A DNA stretch of 64,000 nucleotides, from NCBI GenBank assembly GCA_030272585.1, contig BSYQ01000014.1:1364001-1428000 (forward strand), read 5' to 3'. Positions 33,847 to 42,615 of the stretch are shown here, piece after piece; positions within the stretch are counted from its first letter, which is position 1, and each line of letters begins with the position of its first letter. The DNA comes from Bryopsis sp. KO-2023 (lineage: Eukaryota > Chlorophyta > Ulvophyceae > Bryopsidales > Bryopsidaceae). The notes under the pieces are model-generated. The model saw nothing but the letters and a program-made list of their open reading frames with translations. It made no database searches and had not been told where the DNA came from. A program made the translations under genes and the position numbers.

Positions 33847-34639
33847 CTCACGACCATTCACGCAGATAACGCGAAAAATGGTGGCTGTTGTGAGCACGAA
33901 CATCACGGTGCTTCTTCTCCGCGGCCCGAACCATTCTCAAGCACCTTTCTTGAGCGATGATAACATGGGATTGGGCGGAGGATGGAGATTCTGCGCACAA
34001 AGCATGCAATGCGTATCGGGGAAAGCCACAGGAATGGTTGATGCGGAATTAGGGAAGGAAGTTTCGAAACACCTTGCTGGTTTTTTGGAAATTTTGTCGC
34101 ACCCCTCAGTGGAGTCAAACTATCGAGTGGCCTTGGCGCTTTTGAGCTTCCACAGGAAACTTAGTGATCACCAGCAAGGAACCTACCTTGGAGCGAAAGG
34201 AAGAATCACCCAGGAAGCATCAAAAGGACAGGAGCTGATTTTTACAGGAGGGCCTCACAGAAACTCAGACGCTGTTCACGAAGAATGACCACAAAAAGGA
34301 AAGCCTAAAAGAGATGATTCTTCTGTTGTATGGGGAGGATGGGGAATGTGATGAATTAGAGTGATCTAGTAATACGATTTGGGGCACTTGGTCTCAACCA
34401 GGGGGGAAAGGGGAGGAAATATTGTTGAGAACTGTTTGGGGTAGGTGGAGCGAAAGAAAAACTATAGTCGAAAAAAAATATTTTAAAAAGAAATGAAGAC
34501 CAGGGGTAGGTGGGGTGCAAAAAAAAATGCGGAAAAAAAAAATGAAATTCAGGGGTAGGTGGGGTGAAAGAATAACTTTAGGCTGCAAGAAAGTAGGACA
34601 TTAAATTCAAAAAAATCGGGGTAGGTGGGAGACTGTGTT

Positions 34640-35020
34640 TTTTTTTTTTTTTTTTGTCTAAATTTGTTTGGGTAAAAAAGCGATGTCAAACAATGAAAGG
34701 GAAAAGTGGAATGAAATTTTTTCATATTCAGTGAGTAGTGACCAAAACAAAAAATTACAGAGAAAAAAGAAATGTATACATTTCTTTACGTAAAGATGGG
34801 TTGCAGCACTCCATGAATGCAGCAGGAAAGAAGAAAAGAAAAAAGAGTGTTCAATGAAAAGCAACACCAACACCGACACCAACACCAGCAGCAAAAGAAT
34901 GTTTTGGACGTATAGAGGAGGAGCACCCACACACTTCCACAACAGAAACAGTCACAGAAATTATCATTCAGAGTTCCCACTCTTTTTTTTTTTTTTTTTT
35001 TTTGCACCGTGCACTATGAT
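34640..35020. other. Upstream region of a small membrane/secreted protein gene
   Basis: This holds AT-rich sequence, an ACACCAACACC-type repeat (34862-34890), and a T run at 34984-35003 placed as the polypyrimidine tract of the exon that begins at about 35022. An upstream exon with the start codon is expected here. The ATGs at 34856 and 34899 are candidates, but I cannot choose. Confidence 0.3.
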
Positions 35021-35021
35021 C

Positions 35022-35326
35022 AGAGAACTTCTCGTCGAATTATCGCAGTGGTTGTGGTCATTTCTGTCTTACATGCTATTCGGGTTTCTGCTTCCAGCTA
35101 TGTCTCCTTCGGAGAAATTTCTGAATTGGATGAATTCAGAAAGCACTACTACTGCCCAGAACACGACGAACAAGTCGGAAAGGACTGTAGTAATGCAGAC
35201 GCCAAGGCTCTGCAATACGCCACCCTGTACTTTTTCGCTGGAAGCGTGTGTACGTACATCCTGGATTTGTTCGTTCACCGAATAATGAATCATGCATTAT
35301 TCCAGCTCCATGAAACTCCCCATTAG
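35022..35326 (+). CDS. Small protein with N-terminal hydrophobic signal and C-terminal membrane segment (partial, start exon unknown)
   Basis: The exon follows a long T tract and GATCAG. It reads RTSRRIIAVVVVISVLHAIR, a hydrophobic signal-like segment, then SASSYVSFGEISELDEFRKH, YYCPEHDEQVGKDC, and ALQYATLYFFAGSVCTYILD, a likely transmembrane helix, ending LFQLHETPH before TAG. No ATG precedes it in frame, so the start must come from an upstream exon. It fits the small secreted-protein pattern of the window but is not similar to the other families. No function is assigned. The stop codon lies inside a 32-bp palindrome. Confidence 0.5.
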
Positions 35327-35346
35327 TAATATTACTAATGGGGAGT
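35315..35346. repeat. Perfect 32-bp palindrome at the end of a coding exon
   Basis: The half-site ACTCCCCATTAGTAAT is followed directly by its reverse complement, ATTACTAATGGGGAGT. The stop codon of the preceding frame (TAG, 35324-35326) lies in the left half. It could be a 3' hairpin of the mRNA or a binding site. Confidence 0.8.
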
Positions 35347-35349
35347 ATT

Positions 35350-37130
35350 AATACTACCACCAATACCTTCAGGAGCTGCAGGCTATACATAAAGCCTTTT
35401 TCGAGTTTTTCCACACAGAAACGAGCCCTGTTTCGACTGATTGGTAATCCTGACTTTATAAATGATAAAAGAATCTAGATTATCCCCAAGAAAGTCCAGA
35501 GCCAATGTGGTTCAGCTTGAGCTGGGGTTTGTCTTGGTAAGAAAACTCTGTGGAAAAAACCCCTTGATGTTTCTATCTCTCAAGAAGATTCTCGAGTTAT
35601 GTACTTTTTTTTTTTTTTTTTATGAAGCTCCATCTGAGCTGAGCCATGCTGGCTATAGCCCCTGGTTATTTTCGCTCCATTTCTTCGAGAACAATATATT
35701 TTGCTGCAAGGGGCTCTGGTGGGAAACGCCTCTACCTTTTTAGTGGGGGTTCTTTTTTTAAAAAAGATGGGTAAATTTACCCATCTTCCACCGCAAAGGA
35801 ACGTTGGATTTTACATTCACTTCACATGAAGGAAAAGAGACAAACTGTCTTAACCTGCAGAAAATTCAGAACCCACCCATCATTGAACTGGAAAATTTTT
35901 TTGGCGGTCTGTTACCAGTTGATAAATAAATCAGCTTCGCTCAACGTCTCAAGTTCATAGACCTGATCCGGCCGCGAACTCCACAGATCAGCAGAAGTGA
36001 CGAACTTCACAAAAAAGTTGGTAAATTTGTTCGCCAAGTTGGCAATTCCATCGTGTTCGCGTGGCACTTGAGATCCTTGGCGATAGGGTTCACTGAAAAA
36101 AGGTTTCGACTTCAAACCTTTTCAGCTTTCACCGATATTTTTTTCACTGAAAAAAGGTTTCGACTTCAAACCTTTCCAGCTTTCACCGATTATTTTTTCA
36201 CTGAAAAAAGGTTTCGACTTCAAACCTTTTCAGCTTTCACCGATATATATTTTTATTTTTTTTCTGTGTGTGCAGTAACTTCATTCAACATAGGATGCTC
36301 GACCCACCATTCTCAACAATCCATCCCACCTTTACAGTTTCTGGTGTTTCACCAGTCTTCTACGATCAAATTAAATGTTCAGCCTCTCTTCAGGTTTTTG
36401 AGTTCCAAAAAAGGTACATGTTCATGTGGATATGAACTCCACCGATCCAATTATTCACACTGTTGCACCCCCACTCGACAATACGCAAAAACAAGTGAGC
36501 GAGTGGCCAGTGCGACCTATGCGCAAAAAGAGAAAAGAAAGCACCTCCTGCGACATAGTATTTTTTGTGCTGGAAATATCAGTACAAATATTGCTACAGA
36601 AAAATAGCTACAGAACCTGAGTGAAAAAGGTGAGAACTCTCATCTTTTAGGAAAAAAAACCTAATCAATAATAATAACCTATACGTAGCACGAAAACGAT
36701 ACATCAATAAAAACCTCTCGCATATATATGCATTTCCTACTATCTTATTCTTTTGTCATAAGTTTGCTCACGCGGAACCATATCCGCTGCAGATCGAGAG
36801 GATAAAATGCGGCAAGCCAAAAAACACCACCGGGGCAGTCTTCACTGTTGCGTTTTCTCCATTCTCACGGGTTCTTTCAACGCAGATTTTCTCATCAAGT
36901 CTTCGGACGTCTGCGTTGCTTCGAAAAAAACGACAACTGTTTCACCTATCGCTGTCACTGCCGCTGCCGCTGCGCTTGCCTTTTCTTCTGCGCCTGCGTC
37001 GGCGCTTTCCACCCTTCTTCCTCCTCCTCTTCTTCCCCTTCCCGAGCATAGAGCGACCTGGAGAAACCACGCAACCCCATCAAACGCATCCCTACTACAA
37101 CGTCAGTTTCCAACCAACCACAAGCTCCAA
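35350..37130. other. Intergenic, with tandem hairpin repeats
   Basis: No gene is supported. A small inverted repeat, GGGTAAATTTACCC, lies near 35770. The 54-bp tandem repeat at 36091-36250 is described separately. The T/C-rich segment near 36950-37050 encodes only low-complexity peptides. Confidence 0.35.
36091..36250. repeat. Three tandem 54-bp repeats, each an inverted hairpin
   Basis: Copies start at 36091, 36145 and 36199 with CACTGAAAAAAGGTTTCGAC. Each contains AAAGGTTT and AAACCTTT around CGACTTC, so each single-stranded copy would fold into a hairpin (CTGAAAA..GGTTT with AAACC..TTTTCAG). Copies differ at only a few bases. The array stays open in one frame because 54 is a multiple of three, but no other evidence of coding was seen. 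Confidence 0.85.
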
Positions 37131-37133
37131 CAG

Positions 37134-37498
37134 TTATTTTAACATACCACCAATGGACAGACCCCGCTCGGCCATGGATCCAGCCATGCTCGGCGCAACA
37201 GTGCTTATGTCTGCGAGACACGCGACGAATGGTCAACAAGAATATGCAGACAGAAAACTCCAGCTTTTATCAAAATATCAGCAGCCGTCATAACACTGAT
37301 GCGTTTCAGATCAACAACAGGCAGGAACAGCCGCACGAAAACTGGTATTGGCACGTTGGCGAGAACCCCCCCCCATCGAATGACCGTGTACCCCCCCCAC
37401 ACACCTGTCTTTGCGCTGGTGTCGTCTGATACAGAAGCAGCAGTGACGACGATGAGTACTGCCAACAGCAGAACGGTGATGGTCTTGCGCTGGGCCAT
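37134..37498 (-). CDS. Short secreted peptide (gene S), two exons
   Basis: Exon 37498-37405 (94 bases, ending in phase 1) encodes MAQRKTITVLLLAVLIVVTA, a strong signal peptide, then ASVSDDTSAKT. A possible second exon, 37210-37134, after CTCGCAG, reads DISTVAPSMAGSMAERGLSI then GGMLK and a TAA stop. The product would be 56 residues with a mature part of about 35. Exon-1 length and phase equal those of the polyglycine genes. The second exon is less certain: reading on into the intron also stays open for some distance. No known family was recognised. Confidence 0.5.
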
Positions 37499-37499
37499 C

Positions 37500-38615
37500 C
37501 TGAATCGGTGCTTCTCAGAAACAGTTCACTGCCACCAGATATGATCAACAAACCAAAAACACCCGACCTCCGCAACTCTATCTGTTGCTGCACAGGGTTC
37601 TTGTGCGGGTTCATGATGCGACACTTGATTGGAGCCCCCAATCGTCTACTCCACCCTGGCCTGTGTCCTCCAATCCCCTTCCATAGAATCTTGAAAGGGA
37701 TTTCTGAGCAATGGTTTGTGGATGTTTGTAGGGGTTTGAAGTTCTTACAGGTCTCTCAGTCGTCATCAGTCATTTGATTCTGGAGCAAAGCAGCAAAAGA
37801 AACGGTCTGTTTGCAGTCGGACAGTGAAAACTGTGACCACCACAATGCCGATACCGCGACAAGTTGTGGCGGCTATAACTTTTTCCTGATGCTCGCCAAT
37901 CAGTTCAAATAGCATGTCTGGATGTAGTGTGCTTATATCTGGAGTGGGTCGGACCACTCTCCCAGCAATCGTCACCAGACACAGGATGCATGAATTTCTG
38001 ACAAAGCCCCCCTCAAATAGTACCCCTCCCCTTTGTGCAAGCCCACTCTCACTGCATCAGGTACGTACCTGATGCCTGGTAAGTTGCGATATCACAACTT
38101 AAAGCACGAATGGGAAAAAAGGTTGCAATTTCTTCTTCTAGGCGACCATCGTCCTTCAAAAAAATGACAATTATATCAGCCTGTGTTTGAACGAGTTTCT
38201 GTTGTGTGTACAGTTGGCATCGTCGCATGTATTTTTGTATGTTGTTTGTTTGTTTGGCAGTTGATTGGGAGAGAGGTTTGCAATTGGATAAAAGAACAGA
38301 TTGGTCGTATACGCATTTCATCAGTTGGTGGACATGTAAACTTAAGGGGAGGATGAAACTTTTTGTGCAAAAATTGTTGTGACCTCAATTTTGGAGTCGT
38401 TTGGATTCTGTTTGTGTGCATGTTCAAAAAAGTTGATCTCAACAAGTCCAATGTAATATACAAAGGCAAAATATTTTTTTCTGATCGTATTCACCCAAGA
38501 CCAACCTAACCACTGAATCAACCACAAGTCCTTTCGTGGGAAGGACTCAATCTTTTTTAAAACCTATTCCCTACTTCGAAGCAAATTCACTGAGAATTTG
38601 CAGATTTTCCAAAAA
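37500..38615. other. Intergenic, no supported gene
   Basis: The upstream region of gene S and about 1 kb of sequence without a recognisable exon. Short repeats such as TTGTTTGTTTG (38240) are present. The right end joins the duplicated block that starts near 38620. Confidence 0.3.
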
Positions 38616-38619
38616 ACCT

Positions 38620-39605
38620 CCTTGTTGATAAATTTTTGTTCTTCTGATATCAAAACGCGAATCAAAACTTGCACCCAGGCAAAATCGTAAGCTGCGTCCA
38701 CGAAACCATTTTTGGGTTGGGACGCAATTGATGATACAACTGTGAAGAATACCAGCTGATTGACAAAAAAAACTCTACGAACATCTAAACACGCATCGCG
38801 GTAAAAAGTCCGCTCAAAATCGAACCCCACCCTCGTTGTCACGGATAGAAACACGAGCGCGACAACTTTGGTAGCCTAAGAAATATGAAAAAAGTGTCTG
38901 ATGAACAACGCAAAAATGAAAAACAAAACTTAACCTGACCCCAACCACCCCGCCGAGTCGTTTCCATATGAATACAGTTGCGGTCGTTTTTTTGGATCTA
39001 ATCAGGGCCAAAGAGGCTTAGGCCTTGGCCCAGTACCAAATGTAGCGAACCCAAACTTGGCCTCGCCATCTTTTCCTTTGAGTTCACCGCCGCCGATGGA
39101 GCCGTATGGCGCATTGTGACGATTGCCGTGGCGATTGCCGTGACGATTGCCGTGATAGCCACCCCAAAGACGTGGGCGCGGACGACGCCATGGTCTCCAT
39201 CGGCGCCTCCCAAGAACCTTGCGACCCACGCCTTCAACGCCTGTGAAATACAAGCGCCCCGTCAGTGTTGAAAACATCCGATGAGAGTTCCCAAAGAAAA
39301 GTAGAGGTACCCACCTCCATCTGTGTCGGTGATAACGAACTGGTCTTCGTTCGTGGCGGCGACTGTCGCCACCAACACCAGCAAAAGCAGCAAAATACAA
39401 ACACGCATCTTTCTCGCTCGTCTGGACAAGGGTAAAGATATTTCCAAACGTTAACAGGGCACTGATAGCTTGAGACTGGAGATGAAACGCGCTTGGGACA
39501 ATATGTATCCTTCGCGACCCCATACCCTCCAGGACGAAGCGCCCTACGTGCGTACACGAAATTGGCAGAGAACAGGACATGATGAGTGTAACTCTCCTCG
39601 TCTCC
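38620..39605. repeat. Segmental duplication, copy 2 (pairs with 14857-15840)
   Basis: This block carries peptide gene P2 with flanks closely matching copy 1 in the same orientation, including the 3' GCGTCCACGAAACC region and the upstream CATACCCTCCAGGACGAAG block. The exon 2 sequence is nearly identical. Flanks diverge by small indels, so the duplication is recent but not brand new. Confidence 0.75.
39002..39408 (-). CDS. Small secreted Arg/Trp/Pro-rich peptide, copy P2
   Basis: Exons 39408-39315 (94 bases, phase 1) and 39240-39002 encode 110 residues. The signal peptide is the same as in P1 (MRVCILLLLLVLVATVAA). Exon 1 has four extra codons (QFVITDTDGG instead of QFTDGG). The mature region again has VGRKVLGRRRWRPWRRPRPR, HGNRHGNRHGNRH and FGTGPRPKPLWP. 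Compared with P1, DNRH has become GNRH and PPLWGP has become PRLWGG, while the basic and aromatic residues are kept. Conservation of both exons and the intron position supports a working gene pair. The function is unknown; a cationic antimicrobial or structural peptide is inferred from composition. Confidence 0.8.
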
Positions 39606-39609
39606 AAGG

Positions 39610-40175
39610 TATGATTTGACTCTCTGGCCCACACGAAGAATTGGACCAGACTCTGGAAGGGACCAATCCAGGACCCAGTCCCAGTAAATCAAATCAAATA
39701 CATTGGAAGCGTGTTTGGGTGTATGTAATGTGTACGCACACTGTATGAATACGCCCACTGTCCGTACATTCATACTGTTGACGGACTCTTCACACTCTTT
39801 TATTTTTTTTTCACTTGATGTTCTCACTCTCACTCTCTCTCTCACACACGCACGTGTCGCGCACTTTTTCTTAAAATGTCTGAAACTGGCGCAGCGATGG
39901 TTTCAGGCCGAGTCGTGGAAGTTCACCCTTCCATGATTTCTTGTAGACACTAAAAATCCTCACTTGTTTCGAGTGAAGTAGGAGTACAAAATGAGAGAAC
40001 CCATTAAATTCGAATCACAAAAAAAGATCTATGATTTAAATGGTTCATTGGATCAAGATTTAAATGCATAAAAGTTTTAGGTTTGAATTAGAAATTATTA
40101 AGTGATTAAAACAAAACAAGAAATTGAAAAAAGAAAGAAAGAAAGAAAGGGAATGTGGCCCACCGGCGTATTTTT
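39610..40175. other. Intergenic with simple repeats
   Basis: Contains a CT/CA-rich microsatellite (TCTCACTCTCACTCTCTCTC around 39823) and a GAAA repeat at 40130-40150. No gene was seen. Confidence 0.4.
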
Positions 40176-40178
40176 CGA

Positions 40179-40440
40179 CACCACACTTGTAATCAGTGTG
40201 GTGCCATACGGTGACCTCGGGCGTTGCTATCCCGGGCTTCCAAAACCCCATCGACCTGTTAATACCGGTCGGGGTTTTTGCAAGCCCGGGCTCTCGCGTA
40301 ACGAGGTGCTTATTAGGCACCCGCGGAACCCAAAGAGCATGCTCTTCAAGATGCTTTTTCCTAAATCGTTGCCGTTCAAGTGGCCTGCGAAGGTTTTTCA
40401 TGCTGCTTGCTTCGTGCACCATGCGCAAAAAAATAAACAC
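40179..40440. ncRNA. Candidate structured RNA, copy 2, beside the second U2 snRNA
   Basis: Counterpart of 21367-21600. The 9-bp hairpin CACCACACT/AGTGTGGTG leads into CATACGG. Strong nested stems follow: CCCGGGCTT with AAGCCCGGG, and AAAACCCC..GACC with GGTC..GGGGTTTT. Then come the shared blocks TCGCGTAACG, CACCCGCGGA and CGTTGCCGTTCAAGTGGCC. The middle stems differ almost completely in sequence from copy 1 while still pairing, the pattern expected for a conserved fold. The class and transcribed strand are unknown. Confidence 0.42.
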
Positions 40441-40552
40441 AAAGAGCAATAACACGCTTCTCTGTAAAAGGAGTTTGGTGGAGGGTTTTTTTTGTGGCAG
40501 AAGCTACTTTTTGTGGCATTTTGAGGCGGCTGTGATAGAAAGTCAAGAGTAG

Positions 40553-40593
40553 TAGTGCTTCAGGAGTCGAACCTGAACGAGGCCAGCGCACTA
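40553..40593 (-). ncRNA. tRNA-like minihelix with B box downstream of U2 snRNA, copy 2
   Basis: Identical to the copy at 21743-21783: TAGTGC/GCACTA outer stem, TCAGG-TTCGACT-CCTGA inner arm, B box GGTTCGACTCC. It lies the same 14 bases beyond the U2 3' end. Its exact conservation, in contrast to the diverged flanks further out, argues for function. Confidence 0.5.
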
Positions 40594-40607
40594 TGTTTTG
40601 ATTTCAT

Positions 40608-40797
40608 GGGTGCACAATCACAGTGGTAGTGGAGAACCGTGACCATGCCGCGCAGGGCGGCTGCAAGCACCCGTTATCCCGCACCCCATGAAAATTCAGG
40701 ATAATCGACGAAGGGATTCTATGAATCCCATATCAGCGATCAAACTGACAAGAACAGATACTACACTTGATCTTAGCCAAAAGGCCGAGAAAGGTAT
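40608..40797 (-). ncRNA. U2 spliceosomal snRNA, copy 2
   Basis: The minus strand starts ATACCTTTCTCGGCC and has the conserved GATCAAGTGTAGTATCTG branch-site region. The 5' half is identical to copy 1. Differences are confined to the 3' half; one, in the terminal hairpin (GGCTGC against GGGTGC), disturbs one pair. Copy 1 pairs perfectly there, so copy 2 may be slightly less optimal. About 75-105 bases upstream, the CCACCAAA..ACCAGGAAAG block is a candidate proximal sequence element. Confidence 0.95.
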
Positions 40798-40859
40798 GCT
40801 CTGCAAGTAAAGCGGCCTCACAAAGTCGAGAGGTAAGCTTTGTCCTTCTGGGTTGAAAC

Positions 40860-41895
40860 TATTGCCACCAAAAAAAACCAGGAAAGAAATTGCAAGTCCA
40901 AACCGACAAAATGTTAACATAATATGCCAGGGCAAGAGCATTTTGAAAGAAAACAACAGACCATTATCTGTCAAAGTCAACCAGTTCGGTGTTGTGTACA
41001 TCGATCAGAATGCCGACCGAAACTGGGTACTGGATTTTCATATGACTTGGTTGGGACTGCCAGTTTTATTTTTCTTGGGTTTTTGCTGTTTGTGAACATG
41101 AATCTGTTTCTTTTTTTTTTCCTTTTATTTTACTGTCGCCTTCTGGATTGAATGTTGATGTTGCATCTGATTTTTCTCGCGTTTCTTTGCTGTTTTTCTT
41201 CTGGTTTTGACTGGGTGAGCAACTCCCTGGGGAAACTATGCTCGAAACGAGGTTTGTTTGTATTGCTTGACCTCTTTGGTGGGAGGAGTGGGGATCGTAA
41301 GAAACAAATACACCGTCCTACCGTTCTTCTAGAACCTGCAGTGCCAGGGTTCTTGGCATTGAACTCAGTGTGTTTGGCCTCTGAATTTCAGGTTTCTTGA
41401 CCAAATGGGTGGCTGGGAATTAGCTTCCTGGAGATGGACTGATTAAAAAGCTTCCATATGGAAAAGAGGTTGTCGATGTTGTTGTTGTCTTTGTGTTCTT
41501 GTTGCGTTTATTCTTTGTGTGACGACGACGGCATCTGGAGCTCAACTTTCGCCAACACCCATGGAATACGCTTGCGCGTGCTTTCTTAGAGCCTTTCTAA
41601 GAATTTTGTGACTTTCTGGCGAGCGCCAAGACTCTCGTACCTTACATTTGCTTTCATGCAAGGTGTACAACCAATCTTCCATCACATTGTTCTTTGTCTT
41701 GATGGGTAGGACAGTCAAGACAGTCTTCAAGCTCAAAGAGAAAAACGTCCACTGTTCAAGTTTTCAACAACGTCGTTGAAAATCTTTGTTTTGGACAAGG
41801 ATGACTGCCTCAAAAACACAGCCCGACACAGGAACAGCGGATTTGTATGATTGACGTTCGACCGGGAAACGTCGCGTCTCGTGTGTTTCCCCCCA
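40860..41895. other. U2 upstream side and intergenic sequence
   Basis: The first 100 bases are shared with the U2 copy 1 upstream region. No gene was seen afterwards. From about 41740 the sequence matches the upstream region of polyglycine gene G-C, with the shared blocks CAACAACGTCGTTGAAAAT and GATGACTGCCTCAAAAACAC. Confidence 0.4.
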
Positions 41896-41899
41896 CGGC

Positions 41900-41905
41900 T
41901 TAAAA
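41900..41905 (+). promoter_or_regulatory. TATA-like element of polyglycine gene G-B
   Basis: TTAAAA, followed by CCCCATCGACCAGCCC, lies 115 bases before the start codon, exactly the spacing seen in G-A and G-C. A conserved CGTCGCGTCTCGTGTGTTTC block precedes it. Confidence 0.5.
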
Positions 41906-42014
41906 CCCCATCGACCAGCCCTACCTCACAACACACGGATTGATTCAAGCTTTGCTTTTCTCGTTTTCGTCGGTAGTGTGGATATCGTTGTGAACTGTGA
42001 GAGGGGCGATCTCG

Positions 42015-42615
42015 ATGGCGTCATTGAAGATGGTGGCCACCCTGGCCTTGCTGGGGTTGGTCGCAGCTGCGTTTGCAGTTGATGTTGCCGATCAGGCGCA
42101 AACCACAGGTGCACCCTGTTCTCCTTCTCAGTCAAACATTTTCTTTCATCGGGGGCATCTCTGTGGAGTGAGCATCTCCTCTGACAATGTTTTGTGCGTG
42201 CAGATTCGAAGTTGGATGTGCAACGCTTCCGCACCTTGCTGCACGGAGCGGAGACCCTGCAAAGTGAGTTTCGCAATTCCACTATATGTTGCACCAGTAA
42301 TCTACCCTCGTTTTGTTGTATGAGCGTGTTGGTGACTTCGAGACGCGACCTGCAGATCGTGAGCTCCTCGGATACCGTCGTCGTTACCGAAAGCGCCGCG
42401 GAGGCGGTGCTGGTGGTGGAGGTGGAGCAGGAGGAGGCGGTGGTGGTGGTGGTGGAGGCGGCGGTGGTGGAGGTGGAGGCGGTGGAGGCGGTGGAGGCGG
42501 CGGCGGCGGCGGTGGAGGAGGAGGAGGAGGCGGCGGCGGCGGCGGTGGAGGCGGTGGTGGTGGTGGTGGAGGTGGCGGCCACAAGAAGAAACGCCGCAGC
42601 AAGCACGGCTTGTAA
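42015..42615 (+). CDS. Secreted polyglycine peptide with basic tail, copy G-B
   Basis: Exons 42015-42108, 42204-42263 and 42356-42615 encode 137 residues. The signal peptide (MASLKMVATLALLGLVAAAF) and DSKLDVQRFRTLLHGAETLQ match copy G-A. Exon 3 gives NRELLGYRRRYRKRR, then a glycine tract with a few alanines (GGGAGGGGGAGGG), and ends GGHKKKRRSKHGL. Intron positions and phases are identical among the three copies. It lies on the opposite strand from G-A, so the duplication involved inversion or transposition. The 3' flanks of G-B and G-C are also similar for several hundred bases (to about 43040 and 58770). Confidence 0.87.

Larger units (their letters stand above)
29780..34635. mobile_element. 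Large fold-back-like DNA element with long inverted arms and CCACCTACCCC subterminal repeats
   Basis: The left end reads CAGTCCCCCACCTACCCC and the right end, inverted, CAGTCTCCCACCTACCCC. The outer arms (29780-30270 and 34195-34635) match in reverse over about 450 bases and carry four or five spaced copies of CCACCTACCCC. Further inward, more pairs match in reverse: 30270-30500 with 31940-32090, and 31050-31125 with 31645-31730. Most of the element is thus one interrupted inverted duplication, with an internal deletion in the left arm and an hAT insertion (32403-33846) in the right. Interior plus-strand frames near 32095-32260 and 33880-34285 look coding, but I do not recognise the superfamily. 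No clear target duplication was found. Confidence 0.65.

Noticed and set aside
33878..34288. 136-codon open frame after the hAT element
   Set aside because: It is part of the fold-back element's interior and continues into its inverted arm. It is not called as a separate host gene.
36053..36607. 184-codon open frame through the 54-bp repeats
   Set aside because: Its length is explained by the repeat unit being a multiple of three. No start context, domain or signal supports translation.
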